Source of the DNA: a virus
DNA: 35,248 nucleotides
IMG/VR virus record: IMGVR_UViG_3300028024_000120
Span: 1-35,248 of that record
Reading direction: 5' to 3' (one strand)
Shown: positions 1 to 8,470 of the stretch, in pieces
Layout: every line of letters starts with the position of its first letter
Numbering within the stretch: the stretch's first letter is position 1
The notes under the pieces: model-generated
Databases searched by the model: none
What the model saw: the letters and a program-made list of their open reading frames with translations, nothing else
What the model was told of the DNA's origin: nothing
Made by a program: the position numbers and the translations under genes

Positions 1-192
<192 letters not shown>

Positions 193-211
193 AGGGAGAG
201 GGCAGATCAAC

Positions 212-1645
212 ATGGGTATCGTCATCCGCAAGGAAACCATGCGTACCGTCGCCCATACCGGTTCCGGTGAGCGATCATTCGATGTCTGCAATCCCTATAC
301 CGGACAGGTCATCGGATCGTGCCCCAAGGCCAGCATCGCCGATGTGCAACAGGCGTTTCAGTCAGCGAAGAACTACAAGGCAACGCTCAGTCGCGCCGAC
401 CGCTCCAGCATCCTGCGCAAGACCGCCGATTTGCTGGTGGCGCGCAAGCAGGAGATCGCCGAACTGATCACGGCGGAATCCGGCTTGTGCCTGAAGGATA
501 CGATTTATGAGGTCGGCCGGGCCTATGACGTCTTTTTCCTGTCATCGACGGCGGTCATCAAGGATGACGGTGAAATCTTCTCCTGCGATATCACGCCGCA
601 CGGCAAGAAGCGCCGCATCTATACCCAGCGCGATCCGCTGCTGGGGGCCATTTCCGCGATCACGCCCTTCAATCATCCGCTGAATCAGGTCGCGCATAAA
701 ATCGCACCGTCGATTGCTACAAACAACCGCATGGTGCTGAAGCCATCGGAAAAGACGCCGCTGACGGCCTTGCTGCTGGCCGATGTGCTCTATGAAGCCG
801 GATTGCCGCGCGAGATGTTCCAGATCATTACCGGCGATCCTGCGGAAATCGCTGATACCATGCTGACCGATCCGAATGTCGATTTGATCACCTTCACCGG
901 TGGCGTCAAGGTCGGCAAATATATCGCCGACCATATGGGTTATCGCCGGGCCGTTCTGGAACTGGGCGGCAATGATCCGCTGATCGTCATGGAAGATGCC
1001 GATCTCGACGAAGCCAGTAACCTGGCAGTCTATGGTTCCTACAAGAATTCCGGTCAGCGTTGCACGGCAGTCAAGCGGATGATCATCCATGAGGCCGTGG
1101 CGGATCGTTTCGTCGAGCTGCTGGTCGAAAAGACCGGGAAGATCAAATATGGCGATCCCATGGATCCCGATGTCGATATGGGGACCGTCATCGACGAGGC
1201 CTCGGCACGGTATTGCGAAGACATGGTCAATGACGCCGTCAAGCGCGGCGCCAAGCTGCTGCAGGGCAATATCCGCAAGGGCGCGCTTTATTCGCCGACC
1301 GTGGTCGACCATGTCGCTTTCGATGCGCCCTTGGTGAAGTGGGAATGTTTCGGCCCGGTCTCGCCGGTCATTCGCGTGAAGAACATCGATCAGGCGATCC
1401 AGGTGTCGAATTCGACCAGCTATGGCCTGTCATCCGGCATCTGCACCAATCGGTTGGATTACATCACCCGCTTCGTGCGCGAACTCGAAGTCGGCACGGT
1501 CAATGTGCGTGAGGTCCCGGGTTATCGGATCGAGATGTCGCCCTTCGGCGGCATCAAGGATTCGGGCCTAGGTTACAAGGAAGGCGTCATCGAAGCGATG
1601 AAAGGCTTCACCAATGTGAAGACCTATTCCTTGCCCTGGAATTGA
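212..1645 (+). CDS. phnY: Phosphonoacetaldehyde dehydrogenase (aldehyde dehydrogenase family)
   Basis: An NAD(P)-dependent aldehyde dehydrogenase of 477 residues, near the family's usual length. The general base Glu250 lies in LELGGND and the catalytic Cys284 in NSGQRCTAVKRM, with the normal 34-residue spacing. The fold also shows TPFNHPLNQVAHK and TFTGGVKVGK of the cofactor site and PFGGIKDSG near the end. The start at 212 is chosen because GAAGGGAGAGG precedes it and the upstream gene stops at 192; the frame is open further upstream, but that part overlaps phnA. Between phnA and two phosphonate oxygenases, the expected reaction is oxidation of phosphonoacetaldehyde, derived from 2-aminoethylphosphonate, to phosphonoacetate. 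Substrate specificity is inferred from this context and from resemblance to known PhnY proteins. Confidence 0.87.
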   Translation: MGIVIRKETMRTVAHTGSGERSFDVCNPYTGQVIGSCPKASIADVQQAFQSAKNYKATLSRADRSSILRKTADLLVARKQEIAELITAESGLCLKDTIYEVGRAYDVFFLSSTAVIKDDGEIFSCDITPHGKKRRIYTQRDPLLGAISAITPFNHPLNQVAHKIAPSIATNNRMVLKPSEKTPLTALLLADVLYEAGLPREMFQIITGDPAEIADTMLTDPNVDLITFTGGVKVGKYIADHMGYRRAVLELGGNDPLIVMEDADLDEASNLAVYGSYKNSGQRCTAVKRMIIHEAVADRFVELLVEKTGKIKYGDPMDPDVDMGTVIDEASARYCEDMVNDAVKRGAKLLQGNIRKGALYSPTVVDHVAFDAPLVKWECFGPVSPVIRVKNIDQAIQVSNSTSYGLSSGICTNRLDYITRFVRELEVGTVNVREVPGYRIEMSPFGGIKDSGLGYKEGVIEAMKGFTNVKTYSLPWN

Positions 1646-1670
1646 CGCCGGTTTTTGGAGAACTTGGATC

Positions 1671-2816
1671 ATGTCGAATTCATTGTTGTCAGCGTCGATT
1701 GCGGGCGATGTCGTTCAGATCGCCTGGCAGGACGGACGGAAAACTGTTTTTCCGTCGATCTGGCTGCGTGACAATTGCCGCTGTCCGAAATGCCGCCATG
1801 CCAATGGCCAGCGTCTGTTCGAGATCACGGACTTGCCGGATGATTTGGCCTTGAAGCAGGCCGGCATCCAGAACGGCAGGCTGCATCTCGTCTGGGCCCC
1901 GGATGATCACGCCAGCGAGTTTTCGGCGGAATGGCTGGCGGCGCATGAGCTTGGCGCCGAAGCCCGCGCGACGCGCCACGAGAAGCCGGTCTTGTGGGAC
2001 AAGTCTCTGATCGGCAATCTGCCCGTGTCTGATTGGCCGAGCCTGCAGCAGGACCCTGCAACGGAGGTTGCCTGGCTCGACAAATATGCGGCCTATGGCT
2101 TTGGCCTGTTGCGCAATGTGCCGACCCGGCCCGGCATGGTCGAGACGGTCGGCAATCATCTCGGCTTCGTGCGGGTCACCAATTACGGCAATCTGTTCGA
2201 TGTGATCTCGGTGCCGAATCCCAATAATCTCGCTTATACGGCGGTCGGCCTCGGCGTGCATAGCGACAACCCGTATCGCGAGCCGACGCCGGGCGTGCAG
2301 CTGCTGCATTGCCTGGAATCGAATGCCCCCGGCGGCGACACATTGCTAGTCGACGGCTTCAATGCGGCCGGGATCTTGCGCCGGGAAGACCCGGCCGCTT
2401 TCGATATTCTCAGCCGCGTGCCGCTGAATTTCCGCTTCCGCGATACCAAAGCCGATCTGCAGGCATGCATGTCGTTGATCAAGGTCGATTTCGACGGGGC
2501 GGTGAAGGAAGTGCATTTCAACAACAGATCGGCCGACATATTGGATGTGCCGGTCGAGCTGGTGACGCCCTGGTATGCGGCGTATCGCAAGTTTGCCGAG
2601 CTTCTGAAGCGGCCGGAGCTGGAACTGATCTTCCGCCTGGGACCCGGCGATCTCGTCGTCATGATGAATGAGCGGGCGCTACATGGCCGTACCGCTTTCG
2701 ATCCCAGCCGAGGCAGCCGCCATCTGCAGGGTTGCTATATCGACAAGGACGGGATCGAAAGCCGCCGCCGTGTGCTGCGGCGTCAGCTTGGTCTGGCAGA
2801 AGGATTGGCGGCATGA
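1671..2816 (+). CDS. tmpA: 2-(trimethylamino)ethylphosphonate dioxygenase (TmpA-like, Fe(II)/2-oxoglutarate)
   Basis: A 381-residue gamma-butyrobetaine-hydroxylase-like protein. The N-terminal domain carries a zinc site, C36, C38, C41 (NCRCPKC) and H80 (DDHASEF). The TauD-type domain holds the iron triad H197 and D199 (GVHSDNPY) with distal H338 (ERALHGRTAF); R350 is placed to bind 2-oxoglutarate. Enzymes of this kind were long annotated as gamma-butyrobetaine dioxygenase. Next to an HD-domain phosphonate oxygenase the better match is TmpA, which hydroxylates 2-(trimethylamino)ethylphosphonate at C1. The unrelated 2-aminoethylphosphonate hydroxylase PhnY* is a PhyH-type protein without the zinc domain. 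The stop overlaps the next start (ATGA), so the pair is translationally coupled. Confidence 0.82.
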   Translation: MSNSLLSASIAGDVVQIAWQDGRKTVFPSIWLRDNCRCPKCRHANGQRLFEITDLPDDLALKQAGIQNGRLHLVWAPDDHASEFSAEWLAAHELGAEARATRHEKPVLWDKSLIGNLPVSDWPSLQQDPATEVAWLDKYAAYGFGLLRNVPTRPGMVETVGNHLGFVRVTNYGNLFDVISVPNPNNLAYTAVGLGVHSDNPYREPTPGVQLLHCLESNAPGGDTLLVDGFNAAGILRREDPAAFDILSRVPLNFRFRDTKADLQACMSLIKVDFDGAVKEVHFNNRSADILDVPVELVTPWYAAYRKFAELLKRPELELIFRLGPGDLVVMMNERALHGRTAFDPSRGSRHLQGCYIDKDGIESRRRVLRRQLGLAEGLAA

Positions 2817-3370
2817 ATGCGGAGCAGAAAGTTGCCGTGATGGGCGCCATCACCCAAGCCTTCGCCAAGCGCGGACATGAGGGCTATGGGGAGGGCGTGA
2901 CGCAGCTGGATCACGCCTTGCAATGTGCTTTTTGCGCGGAACGTGACGGCGCATCGCCGGCGTTGATCGCCGCCACCTTGCTGCATGATATCGGCCATAT
3001 GTTGCACGAACTCCCCGAAGACATCGCCGACCAAGGCGTCGATACCCAGCATGAATCGTTGGGTTCGGCCTGGCTGTCGCAATATTTCGGGCCGGAGGTG
3101 ACGGAGCCGGTGCGGCTGCATGTCGAAGCCAAACGCTATCTCGCGGCGGTCGAGCCGGGCTATTACGACCGGCTGTCGGCAGCCTCCATTCTCAGCTTGA
3201 AGCTGCAGGGTGGCGTTCTGGATCAGGCTCAGGCAAAGGAATTCGAGCAGCGGCCTTTCGCCGAGGAGGCGGTGAAACTGCGACACTGGGACGAGGAAGG
3301 CAAGGAGGTCGGTATGAAGACGCCCGACCTCACGCATTTCTATCGCTATGTCGAGGCAAGCCTTCTCTAA
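2813..3370 (+). CDS. tmpB: HD-domain mixed-valent diiron oxygenase, TmpB/PhnZ family
   Basis: A 185-residue HD-domain protein of the PhnZ/TmpB type, which cleaves the C-P bond of a 1-hydroxyphosphonate with O2. Expected iron ligands are present: H34 (QLDHALQ), H58 and D59 (LLHDIGH), H80 (TQHESLG), H103 (RLHVEAKRY) and D160 (RHWDEEG). The gating Y25 and E27 segment (GYGEGVTQ) and substrate-binding K107 are also conserved. Paired with the TmpA-like gene, the product should turn 1-hydroxy-2-(trimethylamino)ethylphosphonate into glycine betaine and phosphate. A PhnZ role, giving glycine from 2-aminoethylphosphonate, is the alternative if its partner were a PhyH-type hydroxylase. The start at 2813 overlaps the upstream stop. 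The gene meets the next one tail to tail with 4 bp between stops. Confidence 0.82.
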   Translation: MNAEQKVAVMGAITQAFAKRGHEGYGEGVTQLDHALQCAFCAERDGASPALIAATLLHDIGHMLHELPEDIADQGVDTQHESLGSAWLSQYFGPEVTEPVRLHVEAKRYLAAVEPGYYDRLSAASILSLKLQGGVLDQAQAKEFEQRPFAEEAVKLRHWDEEGKEVGMKTPDLTHFYRYVEASLL

Positions 3371-3374
3371 GGCA

Positions 3375-4403
3375 TCATCGCAGGAACTCTACGACGTCCT
3401 TATTGAACGTGTCCGGTGCCTCCATATGTGGCACATGCCCGACATTGGGCACGACGACCAGCTTGCAGTTGCTGACCTCGGCACATGCCTGTTTTGCCAT
3501 CACGGGAAAGTTGCCCATCCGGCTCGCCAATTCGGGCGGGGCATATTGCCGGAGCGGTGCCGATCGGTCGGCTTCGCCGACGACGATCAGGACCGGCATC
3601 TGCAGAAGGCGATATTCGTAACGAACGGGCTGCCGGTAGATCATCTGGTATGTCAGCGCGACCGCCATGGCATAGCGATCGAACTCGCCGCTGAGGCCAA
3701 TCCGGGCGCGCCATTCCACGAAAGGTTCGTATTGAGCGGCAGGCAGGACGGGGAAGTAGCGCTTGATGAAGGCCCGGTACTGCTCGACCGTCTGGTGCCG
3801 TTCGGCCTCGAATAGGGTTTCCGTCGTCTGGGGCGGGACATAGAGGCGGTAATCCTCCAGCCCGATCGGATCTTCCAGCACCAAATGCTTGACGCGGCTG
3901 GCATAGGTGCGGGCAAAGCGGACCGCCAGCATGCCGCCCGTCGAATGCCCGATCACATCCACATCATGCACACCGAGTTTGTCGAGAAGCCGGGCTGTGT
4001 TGTCCGCCAGCAAATCGAAGGTGTAATCGATCTTCGGCTTTGACGATTTATTGAAACCGATCTGGTCCGGGACAATGACGCGATAGCCCGCCGCCGCCAG
4101 TGCCTGAATGACATTCTTCCAATAGGAACTGTCGAAATTTTTGCCGTGCAGCAGCAATACCGTGCGGCCGTTCGGTGTCTGCGTCGGGGCGATATCCATA
4201 TAGGCCATGCGGAGTTGCTGCCCATCGATCTCCAACGGGAAGAACTGGACCGGATAGGGGTAAGGCCATGAGTCGAGGCCGATGCCAAGTGCTTGCGTGT
4301 AAGTTGGGCCCGGAATGCCCGCTGACTGAGCCCAGGCCAGCGTACCGGTGAAGCTTGCGGCCGACAGACAGAGCGCAAAGATCGCGCGATGAGTTTTTCT
4401 CAA
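3375..4403 (-). CDS. Secreted alpha/beta hydrolase
   Basis: A 342-residue alpha/beta-fold hydrolase with a Sec signal peptide: basic start MRKTHR, hydrophobic stretch, and a likely cut after AWA at residue 25. The triad is complete: Ser154 in the elbow GHSTGG, Asp279 (VVGEADRSAP) and His323 (NVGHVPHMEAP). The oxyanion segment is LLLHGKNF at about 84-90. The product probably acts in the periplasm on an ester or similar bond; the substrate cannot be read from the sequence. It is transcribed toward the phosphonate operon and probably forms its own unit, with its promoter somewhere in the 80 bp between it and the truncated hydrolase upstream. Confidence 0.85.
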   Translation of the reverse strand: MRKTHRAIFALCLSAASFTGTLAWAQSAGIPGPTYTQALGIGLDSWPYPYPVQFFPLEIDGQQLRMAYMDIAPTQTPNGRTVLLLHGKNFDSSYWKNVIQALAAAGYRVIVPDQIGFNKSSKPKIDYTFDLLADNTARLLDKLGVHDVDVIGHSTGGMLAVRFARTYASRVKHLVLEDPIGLEDYRLYVPPQTTETLFEAERHQTVEQYRAFIKRYFPVLPAAQYEPFVEWRARIGLSGEFDRYAMAVALTYQMIYRQPVRYEYRLLQMPVLIVVGEADRSAPLRQYAPPELASRMGNFPVMAKQACAEVSNCKLVVVPNVGHVPHMEAPDTFNKDVVEFLR

Positions 4404-4483
4404 GACCGGCTCCTGATGGATTGGTGAGACGTGACGATGAGCGGGGGGGCAAAACTGCGGTTACGAGCTTCCGCCGGGAACAG

Positions 4484-4943
4484 TCAGTCCAGCTCGTTGG
4501 TGACCGCCGCGATCACCGCAGCCGGTGCCTCACGGGGGAGAAAATGTCCGGCAATCGGAATGACGCGGCGGGTAAAGGAGCCGGTGAAGAAACGGTGGGC
4601 ATCTTCGGATTCGGCGGGGAGATCGACACCATCACAGGCGCCTTGTAACACGACCGTCGGCACGGCGATTTTCGGCTGTTGGGCCAATTGCTGTTCGATC
4701 GCTTCCAAGGCCGGATCGCCAGGTGCGGCCTTGAAGCGGTGCCGATATGAATGAATAACGACCTCGACAAAATCCGGATTATCGAAAGCGGCGGCAGTGC
4801 GATCGAAGGTAGCGTCATCGAACTGCCAGTTGGGCGACCAGAGGCGCCACAGCATGCGGCACAAGTCGCGGCGATTCGCGGTGAGGCCATTACGGCCGCG
4901 TTCGGTGTTGAAATACCATTGGTACTTAGGAGAACCAAGCGAA
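4484..4943 (-). pseudogene. Alpha/beta hydrolase cut at its N-terminus by the phage junction
   Basis: The frame encodes the C-terminal half of a second alpha/beta hydrolase. Recognisable family parts are WYFNTERGRNGLTANRRDL, RMLWRLWSPNW, the acid residue region QGACDGVDLP and the catalytic His in IAGHFLPREAP. The frame is open back to a TAA at about 4985-4987 but has no upstream Met, nucleophile elbow or oxyanion segment. Family-like sequence stops near YQWYF (about 4925); what lies upstream (FSAFSLGSPK) does not look like the family. The simplest reading is that phage integration removed the N-terminal half. An internal ATG at 4862-4864 could give a 126-residue product without a nucleophile, presumably inactive. 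Confidence 0.7.
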
Positions 4944-4986
4944 AACGCACTGAAATAGGGGTTTTGCCCGGCTATTTCAGTGCGTT
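4944..4986. repeat. Perfect 15-bp inverted repeat at the host/phage junction (attachment site or terminator)
   Basis: AACGCACTGAAATAG at 4944-4958 is matched exactly by its reverse complement at 4972-4986, with a 13-nt loop. On the minus strand the stem runs into TTTT (4942-4945), so it could end the long phage minus-strand operon whose last gene stops at 5008. It also sits exactly where the host hydrolase is broken, so it may be part of the left attachment site. Both uses are inferred; the second copy needed to prove an attachment site would lie outside the window. Confidence 0.6.
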
Positions 4987-5007
4987 AGCTTTTGGTGCGT
5001 TCGCCTC

Positions 5008-5253
5008 TCAGTCGGCCTTCTGGCGCGCAACCTGGCGCGTTACGTCCCGGCCGAGCTCGGCCTTCAGTTCAGCGATCGTCATGCTGACGTCCTCGGCCCA
5101 TGTCATGAAAGCCCCGACCACACGCGGGTCGACGTCGGCCGCCGAGAGGGCCTTGAGCAGGTTATTGCGTGATTCCTTGCAACAATCCCTATCCGCTTCA
5201 ACCCCCGCAAGTGTTTCACCATTCCCAGAATCATGATCTAATGCATTTGCCAT
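5008..5253 (-). CDS. Small hypothetical phage protein
   Basis: 81 residues, acidic at the start and mostly helical in appearance (ESRNNLLKALSAADV, then DVSMTIAELKAELGRDV). I do not recognise the family. It is the last gene of the minus-strand operon, 4 bp after the polymerase C-terminal half, so it is probably co-transcribed with replication genes. The inverted repeat at 4944-4986 lies just downstream. Confidence 0.6.
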   Translation of the reverse strand: MANALDHDSGNGETLAGVEADRDCCKESRNNLLKALSAADVDPRVVGAFMTWAEDVSMTIAELKAELGRDVTRQVARQKAD

Positions 5254-5257
5254 GTTT

Positions 5258-6280
5258 TTATTTCCTGTAACGATGGCCGCGCCAACCTTCGGCCGCGATT
5301 GGCATGCCGGCCGCCCACACCGGCTGTTGGATCAACAGGGCGACAAACTCGTCAAGCGACCCGAAGGTCTTCTTGACGTAAGCAATGATTTCGTCGTGGA
5401 CGGTCAGAACGACTTCGTAGCCGGCTTTCTCGACCCGCTGCATCGCTTCGGCCATGATATCGCGGCACATGGCCTGGGTGATGTTCTCAACGAGGGAGCC
5501 CCCATACGTCGGCCCCTCAACCCATTTCCGGCTGAGAGGATCGACGTACTTGTAGTGGAGGGCCGGGCTGATCTCGCCGTTGGACGTCCACCCTCGTTCT
5601 CTCCAGGTGGCCAATTCACTGTATGGAATACGGCGGGATTCGCGTTCATTGTCTGCCTTCTTGCGCTCGGTCCACACGTAGTCGACGAGACGCGGATAGG
5701 GGTAGGAGAGACAGCGGCCGGACGGTAACTGGCAAAAGAGGAACGAGCCTGCTTTGCGGTATTTTACCCGCCCACCCGCACACCTTGTCACTTGGCCGGG
5801 GTTCTGAACTGCCGCGATGGCAGCCGCCTCGGTTTCTTTCCATAAGCTGACGATGTTGCTATTTTTACTCCTCCATCCCTTAACGATGGCTAAAGCTTCA
5901 CGATCCGTTATCCTTAACCCGTAATTAACGGCCATCTTCTGAAAGGCGCCGGTAGAGCCCTGATAGCCGCAAGCGAGTTCGGGCACCTTGCCCGTGGACT
6001 GCCGCTCGTCCTTGGTGACAGCATCGATCGACTTGCCAAGGATCTCGCTGGCCGTCACTTTGTATAGGTCGGGCCCGGTGCCGGCGTCGTAATCCCGAAA
6101 CGCTTGCATCTTCCAATCCTCGCCAGCCAGCCACGCCAGGCCACGCCCCTCGATGTTGGAGAAGTCAGCCGCGATTGTGTCGTAGCCCGGCGGGGCGATG
6201 ATCATGCCGCGGATGCACTCACTGACGACCGTCAACGGCGGCCCGTAGAGCATTTCGAGCGCGAGGTCGGTGTCTTTCAT
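5258..6280 (-). CDS. Family A DNA polymerase, C-terminal half (palm and fingers)
   Basis: 340 residues carrying the catalytic part of a phage PolA-type polymerase. Motif A is AADFSNIEGRGLAWLAG (catalytic Asp near residue 39), the fingers helix is KVPELACGYQGSTGAF, and motif C is LTVHDEIIAYV near residue 300. It begins MKDTDLALEMLYGPPL, which in undivided relatives follows directly on the segment that ends the other half (6465-7529). The polymerase is therefore encoded as two polypeptides with a small gene between them. The ATG at 6278-6280 overlaps the stop of that small gene (ATGA). Both halves keep their motifs, so an assembled two-chain enzyme is plausible, but activity is inferred. Confidence 0.88.
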   Translation of the reverse strand: MKDTDLALEMLYGPPLTVVSECIRGMIIAPPGYDTIAADFSNIEGRGLAWLAGEDWKMQAFRDYDAGTGPDLYKVTASEILGKSIDAVTKDERQSTGKVPELACGYQGSTGAFQKMAVNYGLRITDREALAIVKGWRSKNSNIVSLWKETEAAAIAAVQNPGQVTRCAGGRVKYRKAGSFLFCQLPSGRCLSYPYPRLVDYVWTERKKADNERESRRIPYSELATWRERGWTSNGEISPALHYKYVDPLSRKWVEGPTYGGSLVENITQAMCRDIMAEAMQRVEKAGYEVVLTVHDEIIAYVKKTFGSLDEFVALLIQQPVWAAGMPIAAEGWRGHRYRK

Positions 6281-6468
6281 TTACGCAGCACCGCAGGACG
6301 CACTTTCTGTATCCGAAGTGAGCCGCGGTCGAAGCCCGACATCGGATCTTCGTATATGTGCCGGCCGCCGCACTCGGTGGCAAGTGCGGATTCAACGTAC
6401 TCGCGACACTCGGCTTCAGTCGCGCCTCTCGGGCGATCGAAGCTGATCTGAAATGTGATGCGGCTCAT
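6277..6468 (-). CDS. 63-residue protein gene lying between the two polymerase halves
   Basis: A compact protein with ISFDRPRGATEAECREYVES and DPMSGFDRGSLRIQKV. It resembles small, functionally unknown phage proteins of the type 'TFxVxFxxPxGxTxxxCxxYIE...DPM...D', recalled from memory and not searched. Its start overlaps the stop of the polymerase N-terminal half and its stop overlaps the start of the C-terminal half, both as ATGA. It is not an intein: it has its own start and stop and lacks splicing residues. Its clean insertion at a domain boundary suggests acquired cargo. Confidence 0.72.
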   Translation of the reverse strand: MSRITFQISFDRPRGATEAECREYVESALATECGGRHIYEDPMSGFDRGSLRIQKVRPAVLRK

Positions 6469-7529
6469 GCAGCTCCCTCCAAAATGAGTTCAATCGCGCC
6501 GTCCACATCGTCCAGCGTCTGTCGCGGCAGGTTTTGCAACTGAGCACCGCGAGCAGCCCAACGGCCCGTATTAGCGCCAAGGAACTGAAGATTGCCGCGC
6601 ATGAAGCCATCGTGATCAGAGCGGCGCAGCATCTGATCGATCTTGGCCGTGGATGTCTTCGCGGCTTCGCGGCGAAGCTCCAGGGCGCGACGGACTCCCG
6701 CAAGTAAGGGCTCAGACCCATCCAACAGCTCCGTGATCGTGGCCTTGTTGACGGATTTCGTGTCGATCCCGTTGGCCTTCAGGAAATCGATCAGCTGATA
6801 GACGTTGCTGCAGGCAGATACGGCGCCGTCGGTGACCTCGCGCATCTCGTCGTCCAGCCGCTTCTGCGTGCGGCCGACAACGGCCAGCGCCGCTTGGCAC
6901 AGTTTGCGATCGATGAACACGCCGCGGTCGTTGATTTGCTGATCTAGCCAGTAGAGCTCCTGCTCGCTGGGTTTCAGTGGTAGGAGCCGGTTGTCCAGGT
7001 CGCGCTCAACCCTGACGTCCTGATCGCAGTATTCCTGCAGCCTGGCGATCTTCTCCGGCTGGTCCCACCAGATGATGGAGCCGTCGGGATTGACCTTGCG
7101 CGGCTTGGCCATCTGGAGCATGAGCCGCTGTCCGGCGCCGTCCTTGCCGGCGTCCAGGCCGACAGCTGCCGCAGCGCCGCCGAGGTCGCCCGGGAGGGCC
7201 ATCGCCATCGACCGCACCATCACACAAGACAGGGATTTGAGCTCCGGTCTCGGCCAGCCATAGCGTGGCGTGAGGATGATCCACCAACAAAGTCTTTCGA
7301 AAGAAGCATTGTACGCGCGGATCTCGCCGTCACTCAGGACGTGGGCGATGATCTCGTCGGGGCACGGTTCGCCGGGCACCCACCGCTTCACGTCGCCGTC
7401 GCCGAAGGCGTAGGACATGCACCAGACGTCCGTCGACGAATGTTGAAAATAAATGTGGGATCCGACCTTCTTCAGATCGGCCGCACTTCGGGTCTCCACG
7501 TCACAGTGGAGCACGTCAGATGATGACAT
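6465..7529 (-). CDS. Family A DNA polymerase, N-terminal half (3'-5' exonuclease and thumb)
   Basis: 354 residues from the ATG at 7527-7529. The start holds a DnaQ/PolA proofreading motif, HCDVETRSAADLKKVG (metal-binding D and E). YCDQDVRVERDL near residue 190 looks like the third exonuclease motif. The end holds the polymerase segment NTGRWAARGAQLQNLPR, after which the chain stops at ELILEGAA. Relatives continue here straight into what is now the separate gene at 5258-6280. The start overlaps the HNH endonuclease gene by 14 bp. The frame is open further upstream inside the HNH gene, but the homology begins at this Met. Confidence 0.86.
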   Translation of the reverse strand: MSSSDVLHCDVETRSAADLKKVGSHIYFQHSSTDVWCMSYAFGDGDVKRWVPGEPCPDEIIAHVLSDGEIRAYNASFERLCWWIILTPRYGWPRPELKSLSCVMVRSMAMALPGDLGGAAAAVGLDAGKDGAGQRLMLQMAKPRKVNPDGSIIWWDQPEKIARLQEYCDQDVRVERDLDNRLLPLKPSEQELYWLDQQINDRGVFIDRKLCQAALAVVGRTQKRLDDEMREVTDGAVSACSNVYQLIDFLKANGIDTKSVNKATITELLDGSEPLLAGVRRALELRREAAKTSTAKIDQMLRRSDHDGFMRGNLQFLGANTGRWAARGAQLQNLPRQTLDDVDGAIELILEGAA

Positions 7530-8037
7530 CGCGATGGATCTTTCCAGTCTTGATACAGGACACGGTCGTGGCCGAAACACCGAACCGCGCTGCGATGAGT
7601 TTTTGCTGGACGCCATCGCGCAGCATTAGTTTCAGCAAGCGCGCTTGCTCGCCCGTCAATTTGTAGTTATCCGGAAGCCGATGCCACTTACGGTCTTGCA
7701 CGTTCCGCGAAGGCGTACCGTATTCGAGGTTACAAAGCCGGTTATCGTCGGGTTGCCCGTTCAAGTGCCGAACCTCCATGCGCTCGGGGCGGGGGCCGAT
7801 GAAGGTCTCCGCTATCAGCGCATGCACTCGTACCTTTTCGCGCACCAAGCCGACGTAGACGTGCCCGCTCGGGTATTTTGTTTGGACGAGGATCCGCCCC
7901 TTGACGAAAACTACGTACGGAACGCCGCACATGCTTGTGCGCGAGGCGTAGCGATCCAGTGACCGGATGCGGCCTCGGTCGCTCGCTTCGTACTCGCCCT
8001 CGAAGCCTGGGATTGCCTTCCACACCTCAGAAGTCAA
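7516..8037 (-). CDS. NUMOD4/HNH homing endonuclease
   Basis: 173 residues with a NUMOD4 start (EVWKAIPGFEGEYEASDRGR), an HNH core (VHALIAETFIGPRP, then VRHLNGQPDDNRLCNLEYGT) and a C-terminal helix-turn-helix (QKLIAARFGVSATTVSCIKT). Such free-standing phage enzymes cut related genomes and promote copying of the surrounding DNA. The reading frame begins with TTG at 8035-8037, right after the stop of the preceding gene; a GTG at 8023-8025 is an alternative. It lies just upstream of the split polymerase, so it may have driven the event that split it; that link is inference. Confidence 0.85.
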   Translation of the reverse strand: MTSEVWKAIPGFEGEYEASDRGRIRSLDRYASRTSMCGVPYVVFVKGRILVQTKYPSGHVYVGLVREKVRVHALIAETFIGPRPERMEVRHLNGQPDDNRLCNLEYGTPSRNVQDRKWHRLPDNYKLTGEQARLLKLMLRDGVQQKLIAARFGVSATTVSCIKTGKIHRDVII

Positions 8038-8412
8038 TCAGACCTCCAACCACAAAATCGGCTTCCGCATTTCCGCGAAGCGTCGGCGCTCGTAGGCGAT
8101 ACCTTCGGAGGCATCCCAGCCCGGCATCTTCACAACGATCATGCCGATCGCCGCTTGCATGAACGGCTCGTCGACGGCCATCCAGAATTCGTGATCCGTA
8201 AAGCTCAGGTTGCTCGACTTGCAAAGCACGTGGGAATGGACGATCGGGGAATAAACGTGGACGCCGGCACCGAGCAATTTCGCTGCTTCCTGCGCGGCGC
8301 GGTTGGCGGCGAGGCCAAGCAGCACGTCGTCCGTTGCCCGGTCGGCCACCTCACGCATGTGGTTGGCGTAGCCGGTATACGGGGTCGCGAGGTACCAAAA
8401 GCCTGTCTTCAT
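8038..8412 (-). CDS. DUF1937 protein (nucleoside deoxyribosyltransferase-like fold)
   Basis: 124 residues from the ATG at 8410-8412, preceded by GGAG at a good distance; an in-frame GTG lies two codons upstream. The pattern WYLATPYTGY, VYSPIVHSHV, DHEFWMAVDEPFM and VVKMPGWDASEGI is that of DUF1937, a phage and bacterial family related to nucleoside 2-deoxyribosyltransferases. A role in nucleotide handling during phage replication is possible. The stop is followed immediately by the HNH gene. Confidence 0.82.
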   Translation of the reverse strand: MKTGFWYLATPYTGYANHMREVADRATDDVLLGLAANRAAQEAAKLLGAGVHVYSPIVHSHVLCKSSNLSFTDHEFWMAVDEPFMQAAIGMIVVKMPGWDASEGIAYERRRFAEMRKPILWLEV

Positions 8413-8470
8413 GGCCACTCCGGGAAAAGTGAGCGAGATGGATCACACCATCTCGCACTGAACGAAACAA

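Noticed and set aside
542-1312. 256-codon minus-strand open frame inside phosphonoacetaldehyde dehydrogenase
   Set aside because: Antisense artefact of a conserved enzyme gene; no recognisable motif.
1671-2816. Gamma-butyrobetaine hydroxylase of carnitine synthesis
   Set aside because: The fold fits, but the coupled PhnZ/TmpB-type gene and phosphonate neighbours point to TmpA.
4513-4950. 145-codon minus-strand frame beside the truncated hydrolase
   Set aside because: It is a shifted frame of the hydrolase remnant, with no family motifs.
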